Part shown: piece by piece, positions 7,577 through 14,784 of the stretch | Layout: the number at the start of each line of letters is the position of its first letter | How positions within the stretch are numbered: position 1 is the stretch's first letter | Source of the DNA: Flavobacterium ustbae | GTDB lineage: Bacteria; Bacteroidota; Bacteroidia; Flavobacteriales; Flavobacteriaceae | Assembly: GCF_003946915.1 (NCBI RefSeq) | Contig: NZ_RPOC01000013.1 | Coordinates: forward strand, 1-64,000 | DNA length: 64,000 nucleotides | Direction: 5' to 3' | Program-made: the position numbers and the translations under genes | The notes under the pieces: generated by a model | Told to the model about the DNA's origin: nothing | Seen by the model: only the letters and a program-made list of their open reading frames with translations | The model's database searches: none

Positions 7577-8851
7577 TTATTTTTTCCAGCTAAAAATTTT
7601 CGGATCAACAGAAATCATTAACCACGCCCAATTGTTGGTATGGCTGGTATCTCCGCCTTTAACAAATTCCATTGTTTTAGATCCAAACATTTGAGAATAA
7701 CCTCCAGTTACGGTTATATTTTTCTTGAAATTATATCCAAAAGTTGCATCGATCTCAGTTCCTAAGTACGAATCTAATTTTTCATCTACAGGCGTAACAA
7801 CATCAGCAGCAGTTAAAAATACATGCGGAATTAAAGCAAACTGCCATTTGTTTACATTATAATTTAGTTTGATAAAAGCATCCTGTAAGCCATAGCTATT
7901 GGCGTAATTTCCAACATAAAAATAATCCATATAACCGTTAAATCCGTGGTTGGTTCCAAAAAGTGGATTAAAAGATTTGATTACTGTACTTCCTTCATTT
8001 AAAGTTTTTCCAGATAAAAATTCGTAACCTAAATCTACTTTAAAAGCTTCTGTTATGTTGTATCCTAAATTTGCCGCAGCATTCCAAGCGCTTACTTGCT
8101 TATCGTTACTTTTTCCAGTTTGTCCATACAGCCAAAAGCTAGTATCTAATTTGTCTTTTTTATAAGTCAGGTAAGATCCAAAAGTTTGTTTGTAATTTAC
8201 CAGAATTTTACTCTCGGGAGTATTTGCATTACGAGTAAATTCGTAACCTGTATTCAATACTAAAAAGCTTGCACCTAAATTTTCGCTAAATTGATTATGG
8301 TACCAAGCATATTGCATGTTTTTATACATATTAGGTACTGTATAAGCGGTTTGAGCAAGATTTTCTGCATCTGAATTGTATGCGCCTCCGAAATCTAACT
8401 TTTGAGTTTTATCATGATAAGACACCGTTAATGCATCGTGGCTTTGTCCTTGTTGTGCCCAATCCAATCCTCCAAGGATACGTTGATTATCATAAGAAAG
8501 CACTTGACGTCCCATTCTGGCACTCCATTTTTCAGTAAAATTATATTGTGCCCAAGCCTCAAAAACTGCTACTCCGTTTTTATCTGCAGAAGCTGTCGTT
8601 GGTACATCACCCCAAGTTCTGGTATTTTGTAAAGTCAGTTTTACAATAAAATCGTCTTGTTTGTAATTAATGCCTAAGCGAGAACGCTGTGAAATTTGCG
8701 ATGTTCCTTCTTGACCATAATTCAGCGGTTGTTTAAATCCGTTTCTATACTCAAAACGTGGCCTTATTTGTAAATTAACATCTAGTTCCTGTGCTTGGAT
8801 TTCGAAACTTAATCCTACGATAAGTATTAAAATTAGTTTAAGTTTTTTCAT
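7577..8851 (-). CDS. outer-membrane beta-barrel porin (alginate-export family), probable nitrate/nitrite porin
   Basis: The protein has 424 residues with a clear signal peptide (MKKLKLILILIVGLSFEIQAQ). The remainder alternates aromatic and polar residues as in 16-18 strand barrels (LQIRPRFEYRNGF, RMGRQVLSYDNQRILGGLDW, LGYNITEAFKVDLGYEFLSG) and ends in ISVDPKIFSWKK. The RxGRQ...YDxQR motif is typical of the alginate-export (AlgE-like) porin family. It lies 95 nt downstream of the nitrate/nitrite transporter gene on the same strand. The likely role is outer-membrane passage of nitrate or nitrite; this is inferred from context, since the family also carries other anions and sugars. Confidence 0.8.
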   Translation of the reverse strand: MKKLKLILILIVGLSFEIQAQELDVNLQIRPRFEYRNGFKQPLNYGQEGTSQISQRSRLGINYKQDDFIVKLTLQNTRTWGDVPTTASADKNGVAVFEAWAQYNFTEKWSARMGRQVLSYDNQRILGGLDWAQQGQSHDALTVSYHDKTQKLDFGGAYNSDAENLAQTAYTVPNMYKNMQYAWYHNQFSENLGASFLVLNTGYEFTRNANTPESKILVNYKQTFGSYLTYKKDKLDTSFWLYGQTGKSNDKQVSAWNAAANLGYNITEAFKVDLGYEFLSGKTLNEGSTVIKSFNPLFGTNHGFNGYMDYFYVGNYANSYGLQDAFIKLNYNVNKWQFALIPHVFLTAADVVTPVDEKLDSYLGTEIDATFGYNFKKNITVTGGYSQMFGSKTMEFVKGGDTSHTNNWAWLMISVDPKIFSWKK

Positions 8852-8946
8852 AAAATTTTTTGTTTTTTATCGAAGGTAAAACTATAAGAAAAAGATTTCA
8901 TTTAACATGATTTTAGTCATGTTTTTAATTTTTTTTTAATCTGATT

Positions 8947-10431
8947 CTAATAAGCTGGCTCCAATTTTATCTTACTTAACTTAATTTCTTTATTCTTAAT
9001 TATTTGTTTTATAGCATAATGCATCCAAATTAAGCAAAAAGTTGAGAATATTAAAATAAAAATCCATGAACTTGACCAAATTCCAGTTGCAGTTAATAAA
9101 TACCCGAAGATAATTGGTCCAAAAAATCCTCCTAATCCGCCAATCATTCCGACCATGCCACCGACAACGCCAATTTCATTTGGAAAATATTCAGGGATAT
9201 GTTTGTAAACAGCGGCTTTCCCAATTCCCCACGAGATTCCGATTAGAATTACTAAAACTAAGAATACCCACATATTTGCATCAAATTTTATTACTGTAAT
9301 GCCTTTTGCAATTAATTCTTTTTTAGCAACACTTTGATTGTGCGATACTACAACATTCTGCCAGCTCGTAGAAGTGGGGAAAATTGCATTTTCGCTTGTA
9401 GTAGCGGTTTTTTGTGCAATTGGATACTCTTTATCTCCTATTTTTACGGTTTGACTATTTATTTGATTTACAACTCCTTTTTTTGCAGCCAATATTCCTG
9501 GGCCCGAAGTCGTAATTTCCATTTTAGGAATTGATAATAAAGCACTTAAAATTACTGAAGTTCCCAAGACCCAATACATTACTTTTCTGGCGCCAAATTT
9601 ATCAGACAAATAACCTCCAAAAGCTCTAATTACACCAGAAGGCAAACTGAACATTGTAGCAAATAATCCGCCCATTACTAGACTGGTTTGATATACGTTC
9701 ATGAAATTGGGTAATAACCATTGTGAGTACGCAACAAAACAACCAAATACTAAAAAGTAATAGGCACCAAAACGCCAAACTCGTTGTGATTTTAAAGGTG
9801 TAAGCATTTGCGAAATTGTTTTTCCGCTACTTTCTATCTTTTTGTTTTTGGCGAAAATTAAAAAGGCGATTCCGATTATTACTAATGAAACAGCATAAAT
9901 AATAGGAAGCGTTTTCCAGCCATTTTGCGGATCGGCTACAGAAAAATGATTTAATAAAGAAGGAGCTAAGAATGTTGTAATAGCGGCTCCGGCATTTCCC
10001 ATTCCGAAGATTCCGAGTGCGCGGCCTTGCCATTCTTTCGGGTACCAGATTGAGGTATAGCCAATTCCAACTGCAAAACTGGTTCCTACCATTCCGAATA
10101 AGAAACTCAATAAAGCAAACATAGCAAAGCTGTCAGCGTAGGGAAGGAGAAATAGTGGAATTGAACATAGTAATAGCAAAAGAGAATAAACATATTTTCC
10201 GCCAAATTTATCCGTCAGGATTCCGATTGGCAGACGCATGATCGAGCCTGTTAAAATCGGAATGCCAAGTAGCCATCCGACCTGAACTACGCTCCAGTTG
10301 AAAATTCCGTTATCGACCAAAAAGGTTACTAAAACGCCGTTTAAAGTCCAGCAGGCAAAACACACTGTAAAAGCCAATGTGTTTAAAAATAAAATTTTGT
10401 GTGATTGCGATAGTGAGTTTGTATTTTTCAT
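8947..10431 (-). CDS. narK: NarK/NasA-type MFS nitrate/nitrite transporter with an extra loop
   Basis: The protein has 494 residues with about 12 membrane helices. It carries both family signatures: a GMGNAG nitrate motif (residues 143-148) and the second glycine-rich signature GGMVGMIGGLGGFFGPI (424-440). The MFS loop LPIGILTDKFGGKY is present. Residues about 303-386 form a mostly polar insertion between helices (KMEITTSGPG...GITVIKFDAN) that ordinary NarK/NasA proteins of about 400-460 residues lack. It probably faces the periplasm. The gene sits upstream of the porin and downstream of a TACGTA palindrome (10509-10524), which fits uptake for the cytoplasmic nitrate and nitrite reductases encoded nearby. 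Confidence 0.92.
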   Translation of the reverse strand: MKNTNSLSQSHKILFLNTLAFTVCFACWTLNGVLVTFLVDNGIFNWSVVQVGWLLGIPILTGSIMRLPIGILTDKFGGKYVYSLLLLLCSIPLFLLPYADSFAMFALLSFLFGMVGTSFAVGIGYTSIWYPKEWQGRALGIFGMGNAGAAITTFLAPSLLNHFSVADPQNGWKTLPIIYAVSLVIIGIAFLIFAKNKKIESSGKTISQMLTPLKSQRVWRFGAYYFLVFGCFVAYSQWLLPNFMNVYQTSLVMGGLFATMFSLPSGVIRAFGGYLSDKFGARKVMYWVLGTSVILSALLSIPKMEITTSGPGILAAKKGVVNQINSQTVKIGDKEYPIAQKTATTSENAIFPTSTSWQNVVVSHNQSVAKKELIAKGITVIKFDANMWVFLVLVILIGISWGIGKAAVYKHIPEYFPNEIGVVGGMVGMIGGLGGFFGPIIFGYLLTATGIWSSSWIFILIFSTFCLIWMHYAIKQIIKNKEIKLSKIKLEPAY

Positions 10432-10447
10432 AGCACTTATATTTTTA

Positions 10448-10524
10448 TGTAAAAATAAGTACTATAACTTAGTTAAAACCTGCTAAAACGCAGTTTTAGA
10501 AAAATAATTACGTATTTATACGTA
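10448..10524 (-). promoter_or_regulatory. narK upstream region with TACGTA palindrome
   Basis: TACGTATTTATACGTA at 10509-10524 is a near-perfect palindrome 78 bp before the narK start; the matching site lies 79 bp before the nitrate reductase start. Closer in, TGTAAAAATAAGTAC (10448-10462) matches the ACGCAAAAATAAGTA core of the nasA promoter. On the minus strand this reads TACTTATTTTTACA. It is inferred to be a binding site for the same regulator. Confidence 0.6.
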
Positions 10525-10529
10525 TTTTT

Positions 10530-11189
10530 TTAAATTAAAGAATATTCTGTGGCTTTATTAGAAAGTTCCATTAAGTTTTTTACTTTTAGTTTTTTCATCA
10601 AATTGAAACGGTGTACTTCTGCAGTTCTTTTACTAATTTCTAATGCTTCGGCGATTTCTTTGTTTCCTTTTCCAGATAATAAAAGTGTAAGTATTTCTTT
10701 TTCTCTTTTGGTAATCATCATTTCTTCGCCCAATGCTTGTTTAGGTTCTAATGATGTAGTAGAATTTGTTAATTGGCTAATCAAAATAGACGAAATGTCA
10801 CCGCTGAAATATTTTCCCCCAGAAGAAACAGCATGAAGTGCTTTTAAGAATTCTTCTTTGCTTGAACCTTTAAGTAAGTATCCGTCAGCTCCAGCTTTAA
10901 TGGATTTTAATACGTATTCTTCAGACTCATGCATAGAAAGCATAATAATTTTTACATTATTGTTTTCGCTTCTAAGTTTTTCTACTACCTCAATTCCAGT
11001 TAAGTTTGGCATACGAATATCTACTATAAGTAAGTCGGGTTTGGTTTCTGCAACTACTTCTAGCGCATCTGCACCATCAATTGCTTCGCCGACAACCTCA
11101 ATGTTTGCTTCGTTTTCTAGTAAAGATTTGATTCCGTCTCTTACAAAAACGTGATCATCTGCTAAAACAACTCTTATGGTATTACTCAT
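10530..11189 (-). CDS. NarL/FixJ-family response regulator
   Basis: The protein has 219 residues. The receiver domain (1-120) has DD at 11-12, phospho-acceptor D57 in LLIVDIRMP, and conserved S/T and K (LSMHE; LLKGSS). A LuxR-type HTH follows (about 155-215, LTKREKEILTLLLSGKGNKEIA, TAEVHRFNLMKKL). It is encoded 277 nt downstream of a NarX-like kinase on the same strand and just before narK, so it likely answers nitrate or nitrite and activates the island. The intergenic gap toward the kinase carries two inverted repeats, so separate promoters are possible. Confidence 0.88.
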   Translation of the reverse strand: MSNTIRVVLADDHVFVRDGIKSLLENEANIEVVGEAIDGADALEVVAETKPDLLIVDIRMPNLTGIEVVEKLRSENNNVKIIMLSMHESEEYVLKSIKAGADGYLLKGSSKEEFLKALHAVSSGGKYFSGDISSILISQLTNSTTSLEPKQALGEEMMITKREKEILTLLLSGKGNKEIAEALEISKRTAEVHRFNLMKKLKVKNLMELSNKATEYSLI

Positions 11190-11217
11190 GGCTTACTTAC
11201 TTTTTAATCTATTTTTT

Positions 11218-11256
11218 TACGTATATTCATCTACAGCGAAGACGCTAATATACGTA
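11218..11256 (-). promoter_or_regulatory. long inverted repeat with TACGTATATT arms before the response regulator
   Basis: TACGTATATT (11218-11227) and AATATACGTA (11247-11256) are perfect inverted arms around 19 nt that contain a second small hairpin (AGCG/CGCT, 11235-11246). It lies 29 bp upstream of the response-regulator start. It shares the TACGTA half-site with the nasA, narK and nirB promoters but has much wider spacing. It could be an operator with looped half-sites or a leader hairpin. Confidence 0.5.
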
Positions 11257-11339
11257 CTTTTTTAAAAATAAATTCCATTTTTTTTAAATTCCAAATTACA
11301 AGATTAAAAAATCATTAGAAATTTAAATTCCAAACTTTA

Positions 11340-11453
11340 AAATTCCAAATTCCAATTTCTCATAGTTTTGTCAGGCTGAGCTTCTCCCGATCCTGAAACT
11401 TCGGGACGGGACGCTCAGCCTAACAAACGTTGTACAATTGGAATTTGGAATTT
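11340..11453. repeat. nested inverted repeat between kinase and response-regulator genes
   Basis: The outer arms are AAATTCCAAATTCCAATT (11340-11357) and AATTGGAATTTGGAATTT (11436-11453), 18 bp and perfect. Inside are TTTGTCAGGCTGAGC / GCTCAGCCTAACAAA, imperfectly paired, and TCCCGA / TCGGGA. Additional AAATTCCAAA words lie at 11285-11335. It is followed by the kinase stop codon. It may terminate the kinase transcript, but the structure is far larger than a simple terminator. Confidence 0.8.
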
Positions 11454-11466
11454 AAAAATTGGAATT

Positions 11467-13278
11467 TTACTTAAGTATTGGAATATTAAAAGTAATCCTC
11501 GTTCCTTCGCCAGGGATGGAATTCATAAAGACGCGGCCGTTGATGTATTGAATTCTTTCTTTCATGAACAAAAGTCCCATTCCAGATTCGCTGTTGCGTT
11601 TTTTGTCGACGGCATTGACGTCGAAACCTTTACCGTTGTCGTCTACTATTATACTTAAAAGTGTTTCACTGTGAGAAAGTTGTACTATAATATGCGAAGA
11701 TTCGGCATATTTGATAGCATTGTTAATCGCTTCTTGCGTGAGACGGTAAATGTTGATTTCTATTAACGAATCTAAACGCTTGTCAAAATCGGTTTTGTTG
11801 TAGAAAAGGATTTCTTTTCCGGTTAATTTAGAAAGTTCCTGTGTGAGTTTTGAAAGTGACGAAACGATTCCGTGATCACTTAATTCGGGAGGCATCAGGT
11901 TGAAAGTTGCCGTGCGTACACCTTTTATAATATCAAGAGAAAGTTTTTTTAAATACTCAATTTTTTGTTCTGATTTTTCTCTGTCGTCCAGATTAATGCT
12001 TTCTAAACTGAATTTTAATCCCGTAAGCATTTGACCAATTCCGTCATGAATTTCTTTGGCGATTCGGTTTTGTTCGTTTTCCTGATTTTCAACAATTTTA
12101 CTTGAAATAATCTTTTGCTGATTGATTTTTTCGGTTGTATTTTCAAGGTTTAAGCGTTCTACTTCGCGCTGGGCTTTTTTGCGCTCGGTAATGTCAAAAC
12201 ATACGATTAAAAGTTCGAGTTCGTCTTTTTTGATCATAACGGGAACCATCGATAAATCGAGCCAGATTTCTTTTCCGTCTTTGTTGATTATTTTGAGTTC
12301 GCCTTGCCAGCCGCTTCGTTGTTTTTCGAAAATAAGACGATCAAAATTAACCTGTTCTTTTTCGTCTTCCGTTAAGACTTCTGAGAATTTTTTGTTGGAT
12401 GAAAATTTGGTGTAATTAAGCAATTTTGCGAACTTTTCTCCGATATGAATAATCGAGCCATCAGGCGCAATTCGGCAATAGAGCAATGTATTTTCCATCG
12501 CATAATTGAGCGATTTAAGTTCTTTTACCGAATTTTCTTTGATTTCGCTGATAATTTCGGTGTCGTATGCGAGTTTTAAAGCTTTTTTTTCTGAGGATAA
12601 AAGTTGGGCAATTAACCGTTCTATTTTCTTGTTGGTTGGCTTAAAGATAAAGAAGAATTCGAGAAGTAAAACCAATAACGTAAAACCGAAAATCCAATAC
12701 TCTATTCGGCGCTGTTCGGTTACTTTTTCGTGCGCTTCGAGATCGTATTGTGTTACAATCTCGTTCATTTTAGAAAGGAAAAGACCTTCGTTTTTTAAAA
12801 TGGTCTGAACGAATTTTTGATTTTCGGCAGCTGATTTTTTCTGTTGTAGATTGAGCAGAAAAGAATCTGTTGTTTGCGCAATTTTATTGAAAATCGGATT
12901 GATTTCAAGATATAAAGTAGAGAGTGTTGCAGATTTTTCTTTTGGAAAAGCCAAACTGTCATTTCCATTTTGCAATGCATTTTGGTTTTTTTTCCAAAGA
13001 TCTAAAACCTCTTTTAAATGCGATATTTGATTTGCTGTCGCGGTTTCAGAAACGTAATGTAAAATCAGAACTTCTTTGACGATTTTCTGACTTAACATTC
13101 TTTGTTTTCCCGAAAAGTTTATGATTTTGGAATCACTCAATTGCTGATTCAAATTATATTGAACCAAAAATTGACTGATAATTATGGTTAAGGCAATAGT
13201 AAGAAGCGCAAAAAAATACAGTCGTCGTAAATTTTTGAAAGTGATTTTTTCTGCAGCTTCCTGATTGCTTTTTTTCAT
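11467..13278 (-). CDS. sensor histidine kinase, NarX-like with PilJ-type sensor and PAS domain
   Basis: The protein has 603 residues. TM1 is at about 20-42 and TM2 at about 193-212. The periplasmic part begins IINFSGKQRMLSQKIVKE, matching the type-IV-pili methyl-accepting/NarX sensor motif (xxAGxxRMLSQ), which binds nitrate in NarX. A PAS/PAC segment follows (about 265-370, LLIVCFDITERKKAQ). The HisKA_3 H-box is NRIAKEIHDGIGQMLTGLK, and the HATPase_c domain has NNAIKYAES, DDNGKGFD and GMGLLFMKERI. No HAMP domain is obvious between TM2 and PAS, unlike NarX. It is paired with the response regulator downstream. Nitrate sensing is inferred from the sensor type and the locus. Confidence 0.87.
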   Translation of the reverse strand: MKKSNQEAAEKITFKNLRRLYFFALLTIALTIIISQFLVQYNLNQQLSDSKIINFSGKQRMLSQKIVKEVLILHYVSETATANQISHLKEVLDLWKKNQNALQNGNDSLAFPKEKSATLSTLYLEINPIFNKIAQTTDSFLLNLQQKKSAAENQKFVQTILKNEGLFLSKMNEIVTQYDLEAHEKVTEQRRIEYWIFGFTLLVLLLEFFFIFKPTNKKIERLIAQLLSSEKKALKLAYDTEIISEIKENSVKELKSLNYAMENTLLYCRIAPDGSIIHIGEKFAKLLNYTKFSSNKKFSEVLTEDEKEQVNFDRLIFEKQRSGWQGELKIINKDGKEIWLDLSMVPVMIKKDELELLIVCFDITERKKAQREVERLNLENTTEKINQQKIISSKIVENQENEQNRIAKEIHDGIGQMLTGLKFSLESINLDDREKSEQKIEYLKKLSLDIIKGVRTATFNLMPPELSDHGIVSSLSKLTQELSKLTGKEILFYNKTDFDKRLDSLIEINIYRLTQEAINNAIKYAESSHIIVQLSHSETLLSIIVDDNGKGFDVNAVDKKRNSESGMGLLFMKERIQYINGRVFMNSIPGEGTRITFNIPILK

Positions 13279-13288
13279 TTAAATCTTT

Positions 13289-13873
13289 TTACAACCCTAA
13301 AGAAGCTTTTATAAGGTTTAAATTTTCTTCAGAATAGTTGATTTTTAGCGCTTCGGCATGTCCTTTCTCCGACATTTTATCCCAGGTTTTTTTAATGATG
13401 TTTTTTAATTTTTCTTCATCATGTTTTTGTACGAAAGGTTCTAAATAATAATCTAAAAACACCAAACAGATTACATCTTCAAGCAATTGGGTTTCGGCGT
13501 CTTTTTTGAGCAGTTTTTTTTCAATTAAGAAAGAAACGCGATCTATAAAAGTTTGATCGTAACCTGCTTTTTCAAGAATTTCAGCGGTAGTTTTGGCGTG
13601 GAATTTTTTTAATTCTTCTCTCCATTTTAAATATCCAACGCGATCCATCGGGTAAGATTCGCGCGCTACTTTCCATCGACAGATGTGCTGTGCCTTTGAA
13701 GCAAGCTGAACTTCTTCTGAAGCGTTTGGTTCAAAATGCATCAGTTTTTCGTACATCCTGTTGGAATACAGTAATTCTTTGGGATATTCTTTGTTTTGAT
13801 CGATTTCGATATTTGGATCTTGCGCATTTTCAGCATCAATCCATTCGCTTGCTTTTTGGAAAGGTGTTGTCAT
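13289..13873 (-). CDS. DUF4202 domain protein of nitrate assimilation loci
   Basis: The protein has 194 residues and is soluble. It opens TPFQKASEWIDAENAQDPN and contains SKAQHICRWKVARESYPMDRVGYLKWREELKKFHA. The H, C/R and later ICLVFLDYYLEPFVQKHDEEK residues are reminiscent of an HD-like helical fold. I recognise it as DUF4202, a family I associate with nitrate/nitrite assimilation clusters of bacteria and fungi, without a defined biochemical role. It lies 10 nt upstream of the histidine kinase gene, which suggests co-transcription. Confidence 0.82.
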   Translation of the reverse strand: MTTPFQKASEWIDAENAQDPNIEIDQNKEYPKELLYSNRMYEKLMHFEPNASEEVQLASKAQHICRWKVARESYPMDRVGYLKWREELKKFHAKTTAEILEKAGYDQTFIDRVSFLIEKKLLKKDAETQLLEDVICLVFLDYYLEPFVQKHDEEKLKNIIKKTWDKMSEKGHAEALKINYSEENLNLIKASLGL

Positions 13874-14010
13874 TTTTTGGTTTAGTAATAGATTTCAAAG
13901 ATACGGAATTATGAATTTTTTTCTGCCACGAATTTGCGGATGAATGTTTTTTTGCCACAGATTATGTAGATTAAAAGGATTTTTCCGCCACGAATTCACG
14001 AATTATTTTT

Positions 14011-14110
14011 TCTCCCGCAGATTTAGCAGATAATGCAGATTTTTTAAGTGAGTAAAGATTTACACAGATTTTGAAAAATAATCTGCATTATCTGCTAAAT
14101 CTGCGGGAGA
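14011..14110. repeat. 31-bp perfect inverted repeat of the CCGCAGATTTAGCAGAT family
   Basis: The arms at 14011-14041 and 14080-14110 are exact reverse complements, each beginning or ending with the core CCGCAGATTTAGCAGAT, separated by 38 nt. Just left (13925-14010) are three further words of the same lexicon: GCCACGAATTTGCGG, GCCACAGATTATGTAG and GCCACGAATTCACGAATT. It fills the 266-nt gap between the nirD stop and the DUF4202 start. A related copy is at 26302-26376. Confidence 0.88.
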
Positions 14111-14139
14111 CTTTTTAATCCTTATCGATTGTGATTAAA

Positions 14140-14517
14140 CTAATCCGCAAAGCCAACAAAAACTTCGTCCTCCACAATCTTTACAGGATAAGTTGCAATT
14201 TGGTAATCGTCGCCGTTTAAATTTGAGCCGTCAACAAGAGAAAAAGTTTTTTTGTGCATTGGGCAAGCAATTTTTGGAATCTCGTCTGCAGAGCCCGTCA
14301 TTCCTCTTGAAAGCACCATTTCCATTTTGTGAGGACAGGCGTTTTGGCACGCGTACCATGCGTTACGGCGTGCAAAATTGAAAATCGCAATCTGTTTGTT
14401 TTTGTATTTAATGCATCCGCCTCGGTTGGTTGGAAAATCTTCTACTTTACCCGCTTTGAACCAAATGGTAGCATCGCTTGCGTGCACTGTTTCGTATAAG
14501 TTTAAAATTTCTTCCAT
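14140..14517 (-). CDS. nirD: nitrite reductase small subunit NirD, Rieske-type
   Basis: The protein has 125 residues. Rieske [2Fe-2S] ligands are present: C61-P-H63 (NACPHKMEM) and C85-P-M-H88 (IACPMHKKTF). The sequence DGSNLNGDDYQIATYPVKIVEDEVFVGF closes the Rieske fold. NirD partners NirB in NAD(P)H-dependent six-electron reduction of nitrite to ammonium in the cytoplasm. Some enterobacterial NirD proteins have lost these ligands, but here they are intact. The gene is 267 nt downstream of nirB, separated by an inverted repeat (14694-14776), so the two subunits may be unequally expressed. Confidence 0.92.
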   Translation of the reverse strand: MEEILNLYETVHASDATIWFKAGKVEDFPTNRGGCIKYKNKQIAIFNFARRNAWYACQNACPHKMEMVLSRGMTGSADEIPKIACPMHKKTFSLVDGSNLNGDDYQIATYPVKIVEDEVFVGFAD

Positions 14518-14693
14518 AATATTTTTTGTTTTATTTCCTGTTTCTTAGCCCTCTTTTTACAATCATGAGAGTTATGATGGCGCAGTAAAAAAGAGGGTAA
14601 GAAGGACAGCAAACGTTTAATTTATTTTTTTTTTTTGAGCTTATTGTTTTTGCTACAAATGCGCAAAGTTTTTTTTCTATTCTATGTCTTTTT

Positions 14694-14776
14694 AATCTCG
14701 CAAAGACGCAAGGGCGCAAAGTTTTTTTTTCTTAAGCTTTGCAATTAGCTTTGCGACTTTGCGTCTTTGCGAGATT
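14694..14776. repeat. 28-bp near-perfect inverted repeat of the AATCTCGCAAAG family between nirB and nirD
   Basis: The left arm 14694-14721 starts AATCTCGCAAAGACGCAAG, and the right arm 14749-14776 ends TTTGCGTCTTTGCGAGATT. 26 of 28 positions pair around a 27-nt loop that itself contains AGCTTTGC. The right arm ends 9 nt from the nirB stop. The same words recur at 60775-60837. Confidence 0.85.
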
Positions 14777-14784
14777 ATTCTTTT

